Assembly (NCBI RefSeq): GCF_014698235.1
Contig: NZ_JACJSP010000008.1
Span: forward strand, 62,001-126,000
Direction of reading: 5' to 3'
Origin: Limnothrix sp. FACHB-406
GTDB lineage: Bacteria; Cyanobacteriota; Cyanobacteriia; CACIAM-69d
Length of the DNA stretch: 64,000 bases
Each line of letters starts with the position of its first letter. Within the stretch, counting starts at the first letter, position 1. The position numbers were made by a program, and so were the translations under genes. Below are positions 18,358-28,308 of this stretch, in pieces. The notes under the pieces are model-generated. The model made no database searches. It worked only from the letters and a program-made list of their open reading frames with translations, and was not told where the DNA came from.

Positions 18358-18612
18358 CTAAAACCGCTCCGGTTGAAAAATCGCCACGAACAGATAAATC
18401 GACAGGGCAATGGTGGCCAGGCCCAACAGGGCGATCGCCCCCAGTTGGCCGCTGTTCAGGGGGGCTTGGCCCGTAGCGGCGGCCGTGGCCGGGGCGATCG
18501 CGGCGAGGGCGGCGAGCCAAGCCAGGCCCCAGCGCAGGCTCCAGCGCACCCAAGGCGTGAGGCGGCGATCGGGCGATCGATCCGGTGCTGAATGGTGCAA
18601 CAGGGTTTTCAT
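18358..18612 (-). CDS. kdpF: Small Kdp subunit, KdpF/KdpG-like
   Basis: 84 residues with two membrane segments. The last one, LLGLATIALSIYLFVAIFQPERF, ends in the YLxxAxxxPERF signature of KdpF, the single-helix stabilising subunit of KdpFABC. The extra N-terminal helix and basic leader match the longer small gene (called kdpG in Anabaena) found between kdpB and kdpC in cyanobacteria. Its position here, after kdpB and three bases before kdpC, is the cyanobacterial order. Confidence 0.85.
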   Translation of the reverse strand: MKTLLHHSAPDRSPDRRLTPWVRWSLRWGLAWLAALAAIAPATAAATGQAPLNSGQLGAIALLGLATIALSIYLFVAIFQPERF

Positions 18613-18679
18613 GGAAATTAGGCTCCGGCTGGATAAACGCTCAAATGCTTGCTTGACCTACGGGACGGTTCCTTGGATT

Positions 18680-18770
18680 GCCCTCACCCCAACCCCTCTC
18701 CCAGGTCGGGAGAGGGGCAATCTTTTCTCCCCTTCGCCCTCCTTGGGAGAAGGGGCCGGGGGATGAGGGC
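18680..18770. repeat. Imperfect 90-bp palindrome between kdpB and kdpF
   Basis: Outer arms gccctcacccc and ggggatgagggc, inner arms cccctctccc and gggagaagggg. This CCCTCACCCCAACCCCTCTCCC-type inverted repeat is a common dispersed element in cyanobacterial genomes. There is no clear T-run; it could attenuate or stabilise the kdp transcript between the B and F/C genes. Confidence 0.8.
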
Positions 18771-18783
18771 ATTAATAACGAAC

Positions 18784-20874
<2,091 letters not shown>

Positions 20875-20930
20875 AAACAGACGGTTCCTAACAAAAGCGC
20901 TGAATGGATTAACGGCTCCACCACCCGGGG

Positions 20931-20950
20931 CAAGGGGCTTAAGCCCCTTG
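20931..20950. repeat. Perfect 20-bp palindrome caaggggcttaagccccttg
   Basis: A self-complementary 20-mer just upstream of kdpB. An identical copy is at 51077-51096 and a degenerate one at 57267-57286, so this is the core of a dispersed repeat family. Confidence 0.9.
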
Positions 20951-21058
20951 TCTTCAACGGTTTCGGGATAGTGAAATCAGGGTCTTGGGAAATAGGGAGC
21001 GACCTAACGCAGGGCAAATCCTTCGGCAATCAGCCCCAGGGTCAACACCAGAAAAGCG
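20946..21058 (-). pseudogene. Decayed duplicate of the kdpA 3' end
   Basis: About 113 bp here align with 22111-22224, which spans the 3' end of the intact kdpA plus its downstream flank. On the minus strand this copy still reads [13 protein letters not shown] followed by TAG, the kdpA C-terminus with a few substitutions (intact copy: [13 protein letters not shown]). I count roughly a dozen mismatches and one indel. The upstream kdpA sequence is missing. It therefore marks one border of the FkbM cassette that separates kdpA from kdpB. Confidence 0.88.
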
Positions 21059-21225
21059 GACTTACCGAGAAAGCAGGCTTACTGAGAGCGCGAACTTAAA
21101 GAAAACTTAATTACTAAAACCAAAGTTTTTAGTAGTGCCTTAAGTAATGACAAAGTAGTAAAATTTTGTGACCCAAGTGATTAACTATCAAAAAAATTAT
21201 TATCTCACAAATTTTGTCGAGGTCT

Positions 21226-21951
21226 TCAATTATGAGATGCAATTAAAGTTGGACCAACCTTAGCCTCAACCTTATACCCTTGACCAACCATGTATCTAAA
21301 CACTGGATGCTGAAGGGGCTTAGAGAAATCAAATCCATGAGCTTCTACAAGAAGAATTTTCGGGCAAAATCGTTGAATATCAAATGACCACAAAATTTCC
21401 TCATCTAGACCCTCACAATCGATATCCAGGATATCTATTGATTGTTTAGGGGGAAGATATTGGTCAAGAATTGAGTTGAGTGTTCGCATTTCAATTAATC
21501 TTGATCCCAGGTAGTGAAATCCTGAGTCTTTAAATCCCTGAGCCATAGCATCGGAGAATGTGTTAACTGCACCATCAGAAAACATATGTAATTTTTCAAG
21601 GCCACATGTGTTTCCTACGCCAAAATTCAAATTAATATCTCTTGGTCTTGCAGACTCAAATAAAGCAATGGAGTGGGGGTTAGGATCAATGTTAATTCCC
21701 TTCCAGCCGACATTGTACAAGAAGTTTGTGTTTGAGTAGAGAGATGGGTGAAACGCTCCAACATCTACATAAAAACCAGGACACCTAATATCAATACTTA
21801 ATACTGACAGTAAATGCCTTAGAACAGCATCTTCACCACATTGAGAGTAACTGTTATAGTGCTGCATTGATTTTAATATCCAGAAAAAGTTTTTGATTAG
21901 TAGCAGTGAGCTACAAAAACACTCAAACACTTCTTTTATTTTAGCACTCAT
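21226..21951 (-). CDS. FkbM-family SAM-dependent methyltransferase
   Basis: 241 residues. The core YSQCGEDAVLRHLL, GFYVDVGAFHPSLYSNT, GWKGINIDPNPHSIALF and DILDIDCEGLDEEIL is the FkbM methyltransferase pattern (SAM site at VDVGAFHP, acidic loop at INIDPNP). These enzymes O-methylate sugars or polyketides, often in surface polysaccharide loci. The gene is far more AT-rich than its kdp neighbours and lies between kdpA and kdpB in the same direction, flanked by direct repeats of the kdpA 3' end. It is therefore an insertion; it may be transcribed with the kdp operon. A nonpolar stretch near residues 10-27 (CSSLLLIKNFFWILK) could be a weak membrane contact. Confidence 0.85.
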   Translation of the reverse strand: MSAKIKEVFECFCSSLLLIKNFFWILKSMQHYNSYSQCGEDAVLRHLLSVLSIDIRCPGFYVDVGAFHPSLYSNTNFLYNVGWKGINIDPNPHSIALFESARPRDINLNFGVGNTCGLEKLHMFSDGAVNTFSDAMAQGFKDSGFHYLGSRLIEMRTLNSILDQYLPPKQSIDILDIDCEGLDEEILWSFDIQRFCPKILLVEAHGFDFSKPLQHPVFRYMVGQGYKVEAKVGPTLIASHN

Positions 21952-22110
21952 GATGATCAGGAGTCATGAAATTGAATTGAGAGCAAAATAGGCATTCATG
22001 AGGCAAAAGCAAAATTATTTATTATCACAAAATATACTTTATTGTGACAAATTAGTTTGTGCAAAAAAGTTCTGTTTTAATTGAAGACTTTAAAGCCGTT
22101 AGATAAAATT

Positions 22111-22224
22111 CCTTGTCTTCAACGGTTTCGGGATCGTGGAATCAGGGTCTTGGGAAATTACGAAGCGACCTAACGCAGGGCGAATCCTTCGGCGATCGGC
22201 CCCAGGGCCAACACCGGGAAAAAG
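22111..22224. repeat. Direct repeat B: kdpA 3' end and downstream flank
   Basis: Partner of 20946-21058. It contains the authentic last codons and stop of kdpA plus about 60 bp of downstream DNA. The two copies lie in the same orientation, about 1.05 kb apart, and bracket the AT-rich FkbM segment. Confidence 0.88.
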
Positions 22225-23810
22225 GTCAACAAGCCCAAAATCAAAATCGTTACGCCCGTCACCGTCGTGAACAAAAACGTGTCCGTGCGGAGCGTGCCCG
22301 AGGTGGCCGGAGCCGGTTGCTTTTGGGCCATGCCGTCCGCCAGCAACAGCAACGCCGCGATCGGCAGGTAGCGCCCCGCCAAAATGCTGACCGTTGCCGA
22401 CAGGTTCCACCACAGTGTCCCGTCACCCAAGCCCTCAAAGCCCGAGCCATTGTTGGCCGCTGCCGAGGCGTATTCATAAATCACCTGGGAAACCCCGTGG
22501 AAGCCGGGGTTGGAAATGCCCGCCAATTGCTCCGGAAAGGCCAGGGCGATCGCCCCGGGAATCAACACAAACACCGGGTGAACCAGCAAGATCGCACTGG
22601 CCAAAATGATTTCCCGTTTTTCGATTTTGCGGCCTAGGAATTCCGGCGTGCGACCCACCATCAAGCCGGTTAAAAACACCGTCAAAATCAGGAACACATA
22701 CAGATAAGCCGTGCCAGTGCCTTGGCCGCCCCAAACCATCTGCAAAAACAAACCCAGCAAGGTGGCCAAACCACTCCCCGGCATCAGGGAATCATGCATT
22801 CCATTCACAGCGCCGCACATGGTGGCCGTGGTGGTGACTGCCCAAAGAGCCGTTTGGGCCCAACCAAAGCGCTGTTCTTTGCCTTCCAAGTTGGGGCCAG
22901 GAGCCAGGGTCGGGTTGCCTTGCCACTCTGCGATCGCACTGAGGGCAATTAAGCCCACAAAAATGCTGCCCACCAAGCCAAATAACCACCAAGCTTGTCG
23001 CCGATTTTGGCTGATTTCCCCATAGGTAAAAATCAACCCCACGGGAATTAGCAACATCGCCACAATTTCTAAACTATTGGTGAAATTGTTGGGATTTTCA
23101 AAGGGGTGAGCGGAGTTAATGGCAAAGAATCCGCCGCCGTTTTCCCCCAGTTGTTTAATCGCTTCAAAGTGGGCCACGGGGCCGCGGGCGATCGCCTGGG
23201 TTGTCCCTTCCAAGGTGCTAGCCATTGCTGGCCCAGCTAGGGTTTCCGGCGCACCATTCAGCAACAGCAACAGGGCGATCGGGATCGACAGGGGCAACAA
23301 CACCCGCGTGATCGATCGCGTCAAATCCCGATAGAAATTGCCCAAGGGTTGCCCACTTAGGCCGCGAATAAACGCGATCCCCACGGCCAGCCCCGTGGCC
23401 GCCGAGAAGAACATCAAGTAGCCCAAAATTCCCACTTGGGAACCGTAGCTAATCGCCGTTTCGCCCGAGTAATGTTGCTGGTCGGTGTTGGTTAGAAAGG
23501 AGACGATCGTATGCACCGCCAAGTCCCAACTGGGCGCACCCACACCCGTGGGATTCAGGGGCAAGCGGTCTTGCAGCCAAAACCCGCCAAACCCCACTAG
23601 AGCGATCGCCAAGTTACTGGCCAACACCGCCCGCAGATATTGCCCGCCGGTCATCGGCTCATCGGTGCGGTGGCGAATTTGCCGGTATAGCCAGCGTTCG
23701 GGCAGCCAGTCCGGCCCTTGGAATACCCGCGCCATGTAGCGCCCTAAAAATGGGGCGATCGCCCCCACGATCAACAACGTCAGGGCAATTTGCAACCAGC
23801 CCGATAGCAT
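22170..23810 (-). CDS. kdpA: Potassium-transporting ATPase subunit A
   Basis: K+-translocating subunit of KdpFABC, about 546 residues with ten or so membrane segments and the SKT/Trk-like selectivity loops (e.g. [64 protein letters not shown]). The frame is open to 23936, but [14 protein letters not shown] at 23810 is the normal KdpA beginning. It is the first gene of the kdp operon; the promoter should be in the divergent region with the kinase gene. Its 3' end is duplicated at 20946-21058. Confidence 0.95.
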   Translation of the reverse strand: MLSGWLQIALTLLIVGAIAPFLGRYMARVFQGPDWLPERWLYRQIRHRTDEPMTGGQYLRAVLASNLAIALVGFGGFWLQDRLPLNPTGVGAPSWDLAVHTIVSFLTNTDQQHYSGETAISYGSQVGILGYLMFFSAATGLAVGIAFIRGLSGQPLGNFYRDLTRSITRVLLPLSIPIALLLLLNGAPETLAGPAMASTLEGTTQAIARGPVAHFEAIKQLGENGGGFFAINSAHPFENPNNFTNSLEIVAMLLIPVGLIFTYGEISQNRRQAWWLFGLVGSIFVGLIALSAIAEWQGNPTLAPGPNLEGKEQRFGWAQTALWAVTTTATMCGAVNGMHDSLMPGSGLATLLGLFLQMVWGGQGTGTAYLYVFLILTVFLTGLMVGRTPEFLGRKIEKREIILASAILLVHPVFVLIPGAIALAFPEQLAGISNPGFHGVSQVIYEYASAAANNGSGFEGLGDGTLWWNLSATVSILAGRYLPIAALLLLADGMAQKQPAPATSGTLRTDTFLFTTVTGVTILILGLLTFFPVLALGPIAEGFALR

Positions 23811-23978
23811 AAAGACCCGATCCACTCGATCGGACGAAAGACCAGACCCCCATCCACCCGATCGCGGGCGCTGGGGAATCCTCTCAATCGTCGGGCGATC
23901 GCCCCGCATCCGCCATCTATCAATCGGTCTAAACATCCGGCCTAGGCGATCGTCGATCTATACCAACCGTTTAGTCCT

Positions 23979-24062
23979 GTAGGTTGGGTTGAGCTGTGCG
24001 AAACCCAACGCGATCAATGCAAGGGTTACAGGCGTTGGGTTTCGTGCCTCAACCCAACCTAC
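23979..24062. repeat. 84-bp near-perfect inverted repeat in kdpA/kinase divergent region
   Basis: Arms gtaggttgggttgag..gaaacccaacgc and gcgttgggtttcg..cctcaacccaacctac form a stem of about 30 bp with a few mismatches around a loop near 24010-24030. This GTAGGTTGGGTT palindrome is a widespread mobile-type repeat in bacteria, cyanobacteria included. Here it occupies the shared promoter region of kdpA and the two-component genes. Confidence 0.9.
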
Positions 24063-24120
24063 GAGATGATCTTTATAAACGCCACCGGATCGCTCCCACT
24101 GCTAACCCCAGGACAATGCC

Positions 24121-25245
24121 ATGACTCGGCGATCGACCCCATCAGTTCCCTTGGCCCGGCAACGGGTTTGGATCGGCAGCGCCACGGTGCTTTGGACGGT
24201 GCTGGCGATCGCCGCTGAATTTTTGACCCCCACCGATTACGTGTTGGGCTATTTATATGTAGTTCCGGTCGGGCTGGTGGGGGCCTATGGCCGGCCCAAA
24301 ACCACCATGGTCGTCACCCTGGGGGCGATCGGGCTGGTGTTGCTCAACCTGTGGGTGCCGGCCGGGGCGATGGGTTCACCGGCCGCCATCACCAATCGGT
24401 TATTGGTTTGTTTGGCCCTGTTGGTCACGGCCCTGTTGAGCGATCGGGCCCGGCGCGATCGCACCCGGCTGGCTCAACAACAGGCCCAACTGGCCGCCCA
24501 AAGCCAGCTCGCCCAACTGCGCGAAGACTTTGCCGCCACCTTGACCCACGACCTGAAAACGCCGCTACTTGGGGCGATCGCCACCCTGGAAGCCTTCCAA
24601 GCCCAACAACTGGGCCCCGCCACCGAACAACAGCAACAGGTGTTGGCAGTGATGTTACGCAGTCATCGCAACAGCTTGCGCCTGCTGGAAAGCGTCCTGG
24701 AAATTTATCGCAACGACGCGGAAGGGGTCTTGCTTGATCGCCAGCCTTGGGAGTTGGGAGAGTTGGCGGAACGGGCGATCGCGCCGTTGCGGGTGTTGGC
24801 GGCGGGGCGGCGCGTCACGATTCGGCTGGAGCGCGGCGATTCGGGCTTTTGGGCCAGCTTTTGGGTGGCAGCCGATGCCTTGCAGTTGGAACGGGCGATC
24901 GATAATTTGCTGCTGAATGCCCTCAACCACGCGCCGCGCGACTCGCAAATTTTGGTGCAGTTGCGATCGCTCGGGTCTTGCCATCGGCTGGAAGTTTCTG
25001 ATTCGGGCCCCGGGATTCCCCCGGCGGCGCTGCCCAAGCTGTTCGATCGGTTCTATCAAGCGGGCAGCGATCGCCAGCTCACCGGCTCGGGGTTGGGTCT
25101 TTATCTCAGCCGCCAAATCATCGAAGCCCACGGCGGTAGAATCTGGGCAGAGAATCGATCGCCCCAAGGCGCAACCTTCCTGGTGGAGCTGGCCGCTTGT
25201 CCTCCGCCAATTACCCCCGCAGTCCATGCAAATTCTGCTGATTGA
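24121..25245 (+). CDS. Membrane sensor histidine kinase, divergent from kdp
   Basis: 374 residues. Four or so N-terminal membrane segments (about residues 15-110), a short coiled coil, then a HisKA domain with the phospho-acceptor histidine in DFAATLTHDLKTPLLG and an HATPase domain (N-box DNLLLNALNHA, G1 DSGPGIPP, G2 GSGLGLYLSRQIIEAHGG). The membrane arrangement resembles the four-helix sensor part of KdpD, but the large N-terminal KdpD/USP domains are missing. It overlaps the response regulator gene by 20 bp. Regulation of kdp is an inference from position. Confidence 0.88.
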   Translation: MTRRSTPSVPLARQRVWIGSATVLWTVLAIAAEFLTPTDYVLGYLYVVPVGLVGAYGRPKTTMVVTLGAIGLVLLNLWVPAGAMGSPAAITNRLLVCLALLVTALLSDRARRDRTRLAQQQAQLAAQSQLAQLREDFAATLTHDLKTPLLGAIATLEAFQAQQLGPATEQQQQVLAVMLRSHRNSLRLLESVLEIYRNDAEGVLLDRQPWELGELAERAIAPLRVLAAGRRVTIRLERGDSGFWASFWVAADALQLERAIDNLLLNALNHAPRDSQILVQLRSLGSCHRLEVSDSGPGIPPAALPKLFDRFYQAGSDRQLTGSGLGLYLSRQIIEAHGGRIWAENRSPQGATFLVELAACPPPITPAVHANSAD

Positions 25246-25915
25246 AGACGACGAGCTATTTCGCCTGGGGCTGACGATCCGGCTCCAGCAGGAAGCCGAT
25301 TGGCAGGTGGCGGCGGCGGCCGATGGCGAACAGGCGATCGAGCTGGCGCGCCAACAATGTTTTGATGTGGCACTGCTGGATATTGGGTTGCCGGGGCTAG
25401 GCGGCGTGGAAACCTGTCGGCAACTGGTGCAGATTCAGCCCGCTTTGCCCGTGTTGGTTCTCACCTCCCGTGCTGAACCCGACGCGATCGCCCGGTTGGT
25501 GGCCGCCGGAGCACGCGGCTATTGTCGCAAGGGGATCAGCGCCGAAACGTTGATTCTGGCGATGCGATCGATCGCCGCCGGGGCCTCCTGGTGGGATGAC
25601 CTGGCCACCAGCCAAATCCAAGCGGCCATGGCTCAATCGGGGGAATCTAGCGTTTCCAAAACCGTCACGAGTCGGGGCGATCGCCTGGCCACGGGGGCGA
25701 TCGAGGAACTCACCCACCGGGAACAGGAAATTTTGCATCTGATTGCTCAAGGCCAAAGCAACCAAGACATTGCCCAAACCTTACACATTGCCCCCGGCAC
25801 GGTGCGGGTGCATGTCCATGCCATCTTGCAAAAACTGGGCGTGCGCGATCGCACTCAAGCCGTAGTTCACCTCTTGCAACACCAAGCGCCGATGGGCGAT
25901 CGCGCCATCTCCTAG
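25226..25915 (+). CDS. NarL/FixJ-family response regulator
   Basis: 229 residues. An N-terminal receiver domain (MQILLIEDDELFRLG with the acidic pocket, phospho-acceptor Asp in VALLDIGLPG, Lys in YCRKGIS) and a C-terminal LuxR-type helix-turn-helix (LTHREQEILHLIAQGQSNQDIAQTLHIAPGTVRVHVHAIL). ATG 25226 lies inside the end of the kinase gene, so the two are translationally coupled. KdpE proteins are OmpR-type, so this is not KdpE even though it neighbours kdp. Confidence 0.92.
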   Translation: MQILLIEDDELFRLGLTIRLQQEADWQVAAAADGEQAIELARQQCFDVALLDIGLPGLGGVETCRQLVQIQPALPVLVLTSRAEPDAIARLVAAGARGYCRKGISAETLILAMRSIAAGASWWDDLATSQIQAAMAQSGESSVSKTVTSRGDRLATGAIEELTHREQEILHLIAQGQSNQDIAQTLHIAPGTVRVHVHAILQKLGVRDRTQAVVHLLQHQAPMGDRAIS

Positions 25916-25975
25916 GTGTCCTTGGGGATTTTTCACCTAATATTTGTGATATTCGTGCAAGAGGTTGATTGCATC

Positions 25976-26269
25976 ATGGCCCATGTGTTGATCATTCATG
26001 AAGTGGAAGATTACGCCACTTGGAAAGCGATTTTTGACGGCGCTGCCAACCTTCGCCAAGAGGCAGGCGAGCGCTCCTATCAGGTATTGCGAGATGAATA
26101 CGATCCTAACAAGATTGTTCACTTCTCCCATTGGACTTCAATTCAAGATGCTAGGACGTTTTTTGAGTCACCGAAGTTGGTAGAAATCCGCAAACAAGCC
26201 GGTGTGAAAGCACCAGAATTTATCTATCTCGATCAGTTGGAAGCGGGAGTTTTGAAACCTGAAGATTGA
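25976..26269 (+). CDS. Small dimeric alpha/beta-barrel (ABM-like) protein
   Basis: 97 residues with the pattern HVLIIHEVEDYATWKAIFD..RSYQVLRDEYDPNKIVHFSHWTSIQDARTFFESPKLVEIRKQAG, typical of the dimeric ferredoxin-like fold used by antibiotic-biosynthesis-monooxygenase-type and related small proteins. AGAGG about ten bases before ATG 25976 decides the start over an upstream one at 25916. No catalytic residues can be assigned. It follows the response regulator in the same direction, with about 60 bp between. Confidence 0.7.
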   Translation: MAHVLIIHEVEDYATWKAIFDGAANLRQEAGERSYQVLRDEYDPNKIVHFSHWTSIQDARTFFESPKLVEIRKQAGVKAPEFIYLDQLEAGVLKPED

Positions 26270-26398
26270 TTACTCCTCGAAGCTAGAATGTCGTTTCTCC
26301 CAGCAATTCATCCATAGGAGCATAAGTCGCCTATCTTGTGCCAGTGGCGGCGGCGCAGAGGGCGATCGAGCACAACTGAGCTGAACAGAGACAGGCGA

Positions 26399-27043
26399 TC
26401 ATGACTCAGCCGATCGAGTGGAATCTGTGGGATTTGGATCGATCGCTTGGCTCAGTTCCACTTCTTCGTAAACCAACGACAGCGGACAAGCAAAATTGAG
26501 ACTCACCAGCTCAAGAATCGGCTGGTTCGGATCGGCTTCATCGTCAGGATATGCGGTTAATTCCCACTTCCCCGCGCTCGTTTTGCGGTAGCAATCAACT
26601 CCCACCTTTTCCGCATCGATTAGCACGTATTCTTCCAAGGTTGGAATGCGGCGATAGTAGCGAAATTTGTCGCCGCGATCGAACCCAGCGGTACTGGGGG
26701 ATAGCACTTCAACAATGCATTTGGGATAACTGATGGCCTCGATCGCCCGTTGATCGCGATCGTCACAACTCACAACTAAATCGGGATAAAAGTATGGCCC
26801 GGCAGCGCTGACCTGCACCTTGGCATCAGCCATCCGCACTTTGCAGCCTGTCCCCCGCAAAAACAACCGCAGGGCGCTGGTTAAGTTCACCGCAATATCG
26901 TTATGGGGCAAGGTTCCGCCAGCCATGGCATACACCTGCCCATGGATATATTCATGCTTAATGGGCTGCTCAGATTCCCAAGCCAAATACTCCGCAGCGG
27001 TCATGAACTGAGACGGAAATGAAGGCTGAATTTGAGCAATCAC
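26399..27043 (-). CDS. Uma2-family (DUF820) restriction-endonuclease-fold protein
   Basis: 214 residues with the Uma2 pattern: MTAAEYLAWE, HEYIHGQVYAMAGGT, the core acidic strand YPDLVVSCD and PKCIVEVLSPSTAGFDRGDKFRYYRRIPTLEEYVLID. The D...EVLS arrangement is the PD-(D/E)XK-like core. This family is heavily expanded in cyanobacteria and its role is unknown, though some copies sit on mobile or defence regions. It is one of five in this window. Confidence 0.88.
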   Translation of the reverse strand: MIAQIQPSFPSQFMTAAEYLAWESEQPIKHEYIHGQVYAMAGGTLPHNDIAVNLTSALRLFLRGTGCKVRMADAKVQVSAAGPYFYPDLVVSCDDRDQRAIEAISYPKCIVEVLSPSTAGFDRGDKFRYYRRIPTLEEYVLIDAEKVGVDCYRKTSAGKWELTAYPDDEADPNQPILELVSLNFACPLSLVYEEVELSQAIDPNPTDSTRSAES

Positions 27044-27135
27044 GATGTAGCTCCACCTTGACCATTTCAGCGTTGCGATCTCAGATCCCTTGATCCAATT
27101 CCCGTTTTCGCTTGAACAGAAAAATAATTGAAAGT

Positions 27136-27447
27136 TTAGGTGACGCGGTGGGGTTCGCTTTCGGGGGTGTAGTCGATCGGCATCACGCCCTCCGTGTTTT
27201 CGTAGGGGTGGGGAATGATGTAGTGGCTCATTACCTGACCGCCATAAACCGCTTTCGCCGCTTTGATCCCTTCTTCCATGGCCCGCTCCACCTCGGAGAC
27301 GGGGCCGCGAATGGTGATGAAAAAGTTGCCCTTTTCGGCCTTGTCAAAGAACACCAGGGTGACGCGCCCGCCTTTCACCATGGCATCGGCGGCGGCCAGG
27401 ATGGAGGGAAAGCCAAGGGTTTCGATCGTTCCAACGGCAATGGGCAT
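27136..27447 (-). CDS. ccmK3: Carboxysome shell protein, CcmK3-like (BMC domain)
   Basis: 103-residue single BMC-domain protein that forms hexamers in the carboxysome shell. The N-terminus MPIAVGTIETLGFPSILAAADAMVKGGRVTLVFFDKAEKGNFFITIRGPVSEV follows CcmK3 more closely than CcmK1/K2/K4, especially KGGRVTLV..D.AE.GNF and SHYIIPHPYEN. CcmK3 is known to need CcmK4 to form mixed hexamers. The frame is open further upstream, but ATG 27447 gives the standard length. No ccmK4 lies beside it here. Confidence 0.88.
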   Translation of the reverse strand: MPIAVGTIETLGFPSILAAADAMVKGGRVTLVFFDKAEKGNFFITIRGPVSEVERAMEEGIKAAKAVYGGQVMSHYIIPHPYENTEGVMPIDYTPESEPHRVT

Positions 27448-28308
27448 GGGACAGCAGGGACGCGAAAATGAAGGGCGCAGGTCGCGGGGCGGCTCAGCCA
27501 ACCCTGGCAAAAGTGTAGCGCGATCGGGTCGAATCGCCGCCAGGGATCTGCACAACGGCAGGATTGGGACTAGGAAACCCATCCGGGTCTCTTCGCTCGC
27601 GGGGAAATGGCAGCAAAGATGAGCAACCCAACGAGCAGTTTAGGCAACTGAGTTAGCAATTCAGATCGAGTCCAATCAACATTCGATCAACATTCGTTGG
27701 CCGATCAGTTGCATAAACGCCAAGGGCCGATCTAGATTAAAGCGCTACAGTTTCTTTAGAATTGGGTTTGCTGACTATCCTGAAGGCTCGAATCATTTTG
27801 GTGCACCCCCTCACTCCCCAGTCATCTGTACGACTCGATGAATGACGATTTGTGCTGGCGGATGTGCGCACCAATCTTCCGATCCGACCAACCCAATCGC
27901 GGTTAACTGGTTCTGCTTCCAGCGGTTTTGGCCCTGGGTCATGGGATTGAAGTCGATCGCCCGCGTGCTAACCCCGTGCTCCCGATGCCGGTTCCGCCAG
28001 CGATTGACACGATCGTTACCGATCAGTGCTAATCAGTAGTTGCCAATACAACCAGTGCAACCGCGTTCACCGGACAATCAGTAAGGCCCTCTGGCTATGT
28101 ATTCCGGTCGTTTTGCCGGGGACTCAAGACCAAGCTCAACAGACGGTCTTTTAACCCAGTCATAACGCAAACTCTGTAGTTTCGATCGCATCCGATCGAC
28201 TCTAACTTGATCGATCTCAGCAGCGGCTACCTGATTGCCGCTGTGGCTCGATCGCCCTCGCTGTCTGTTTTTTTATTCACCCCGATCGCCTAGTCCACCC
28301 GATCCACT
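27448..28308. other. 860-bp divergent intergenic region ccmK3/glsF
   Basis: No gene is supported. The ccmK3 side (27448-27700) is GC-rich; 27650-27790 is AT-rich. The glsF side carries an exact NtcA-type palindrome at 28036-28049. A frame at 27842-28039 has no ribosome-binding site and cannot be supported. Confidence 0.5.
28036..28049. promoter_or_regulatory. Exact NtcA-box match GTA-N8-TAC upstream of glsF
   Basis: GTAGTTGCCAATAC matches the consensus of the cyanobacterial nitrogen regulator NtcA exactly. It lies 260 bp before the glsF start. A canonical NtcA-activated promoter would have a TAN3T box about 22 bp further on; I see none at that spacing (TATGTAT is about 46 bp on). An exact match is expected by chance about every 4 kb, so this is a candidate only. 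Confidence 0.45.
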
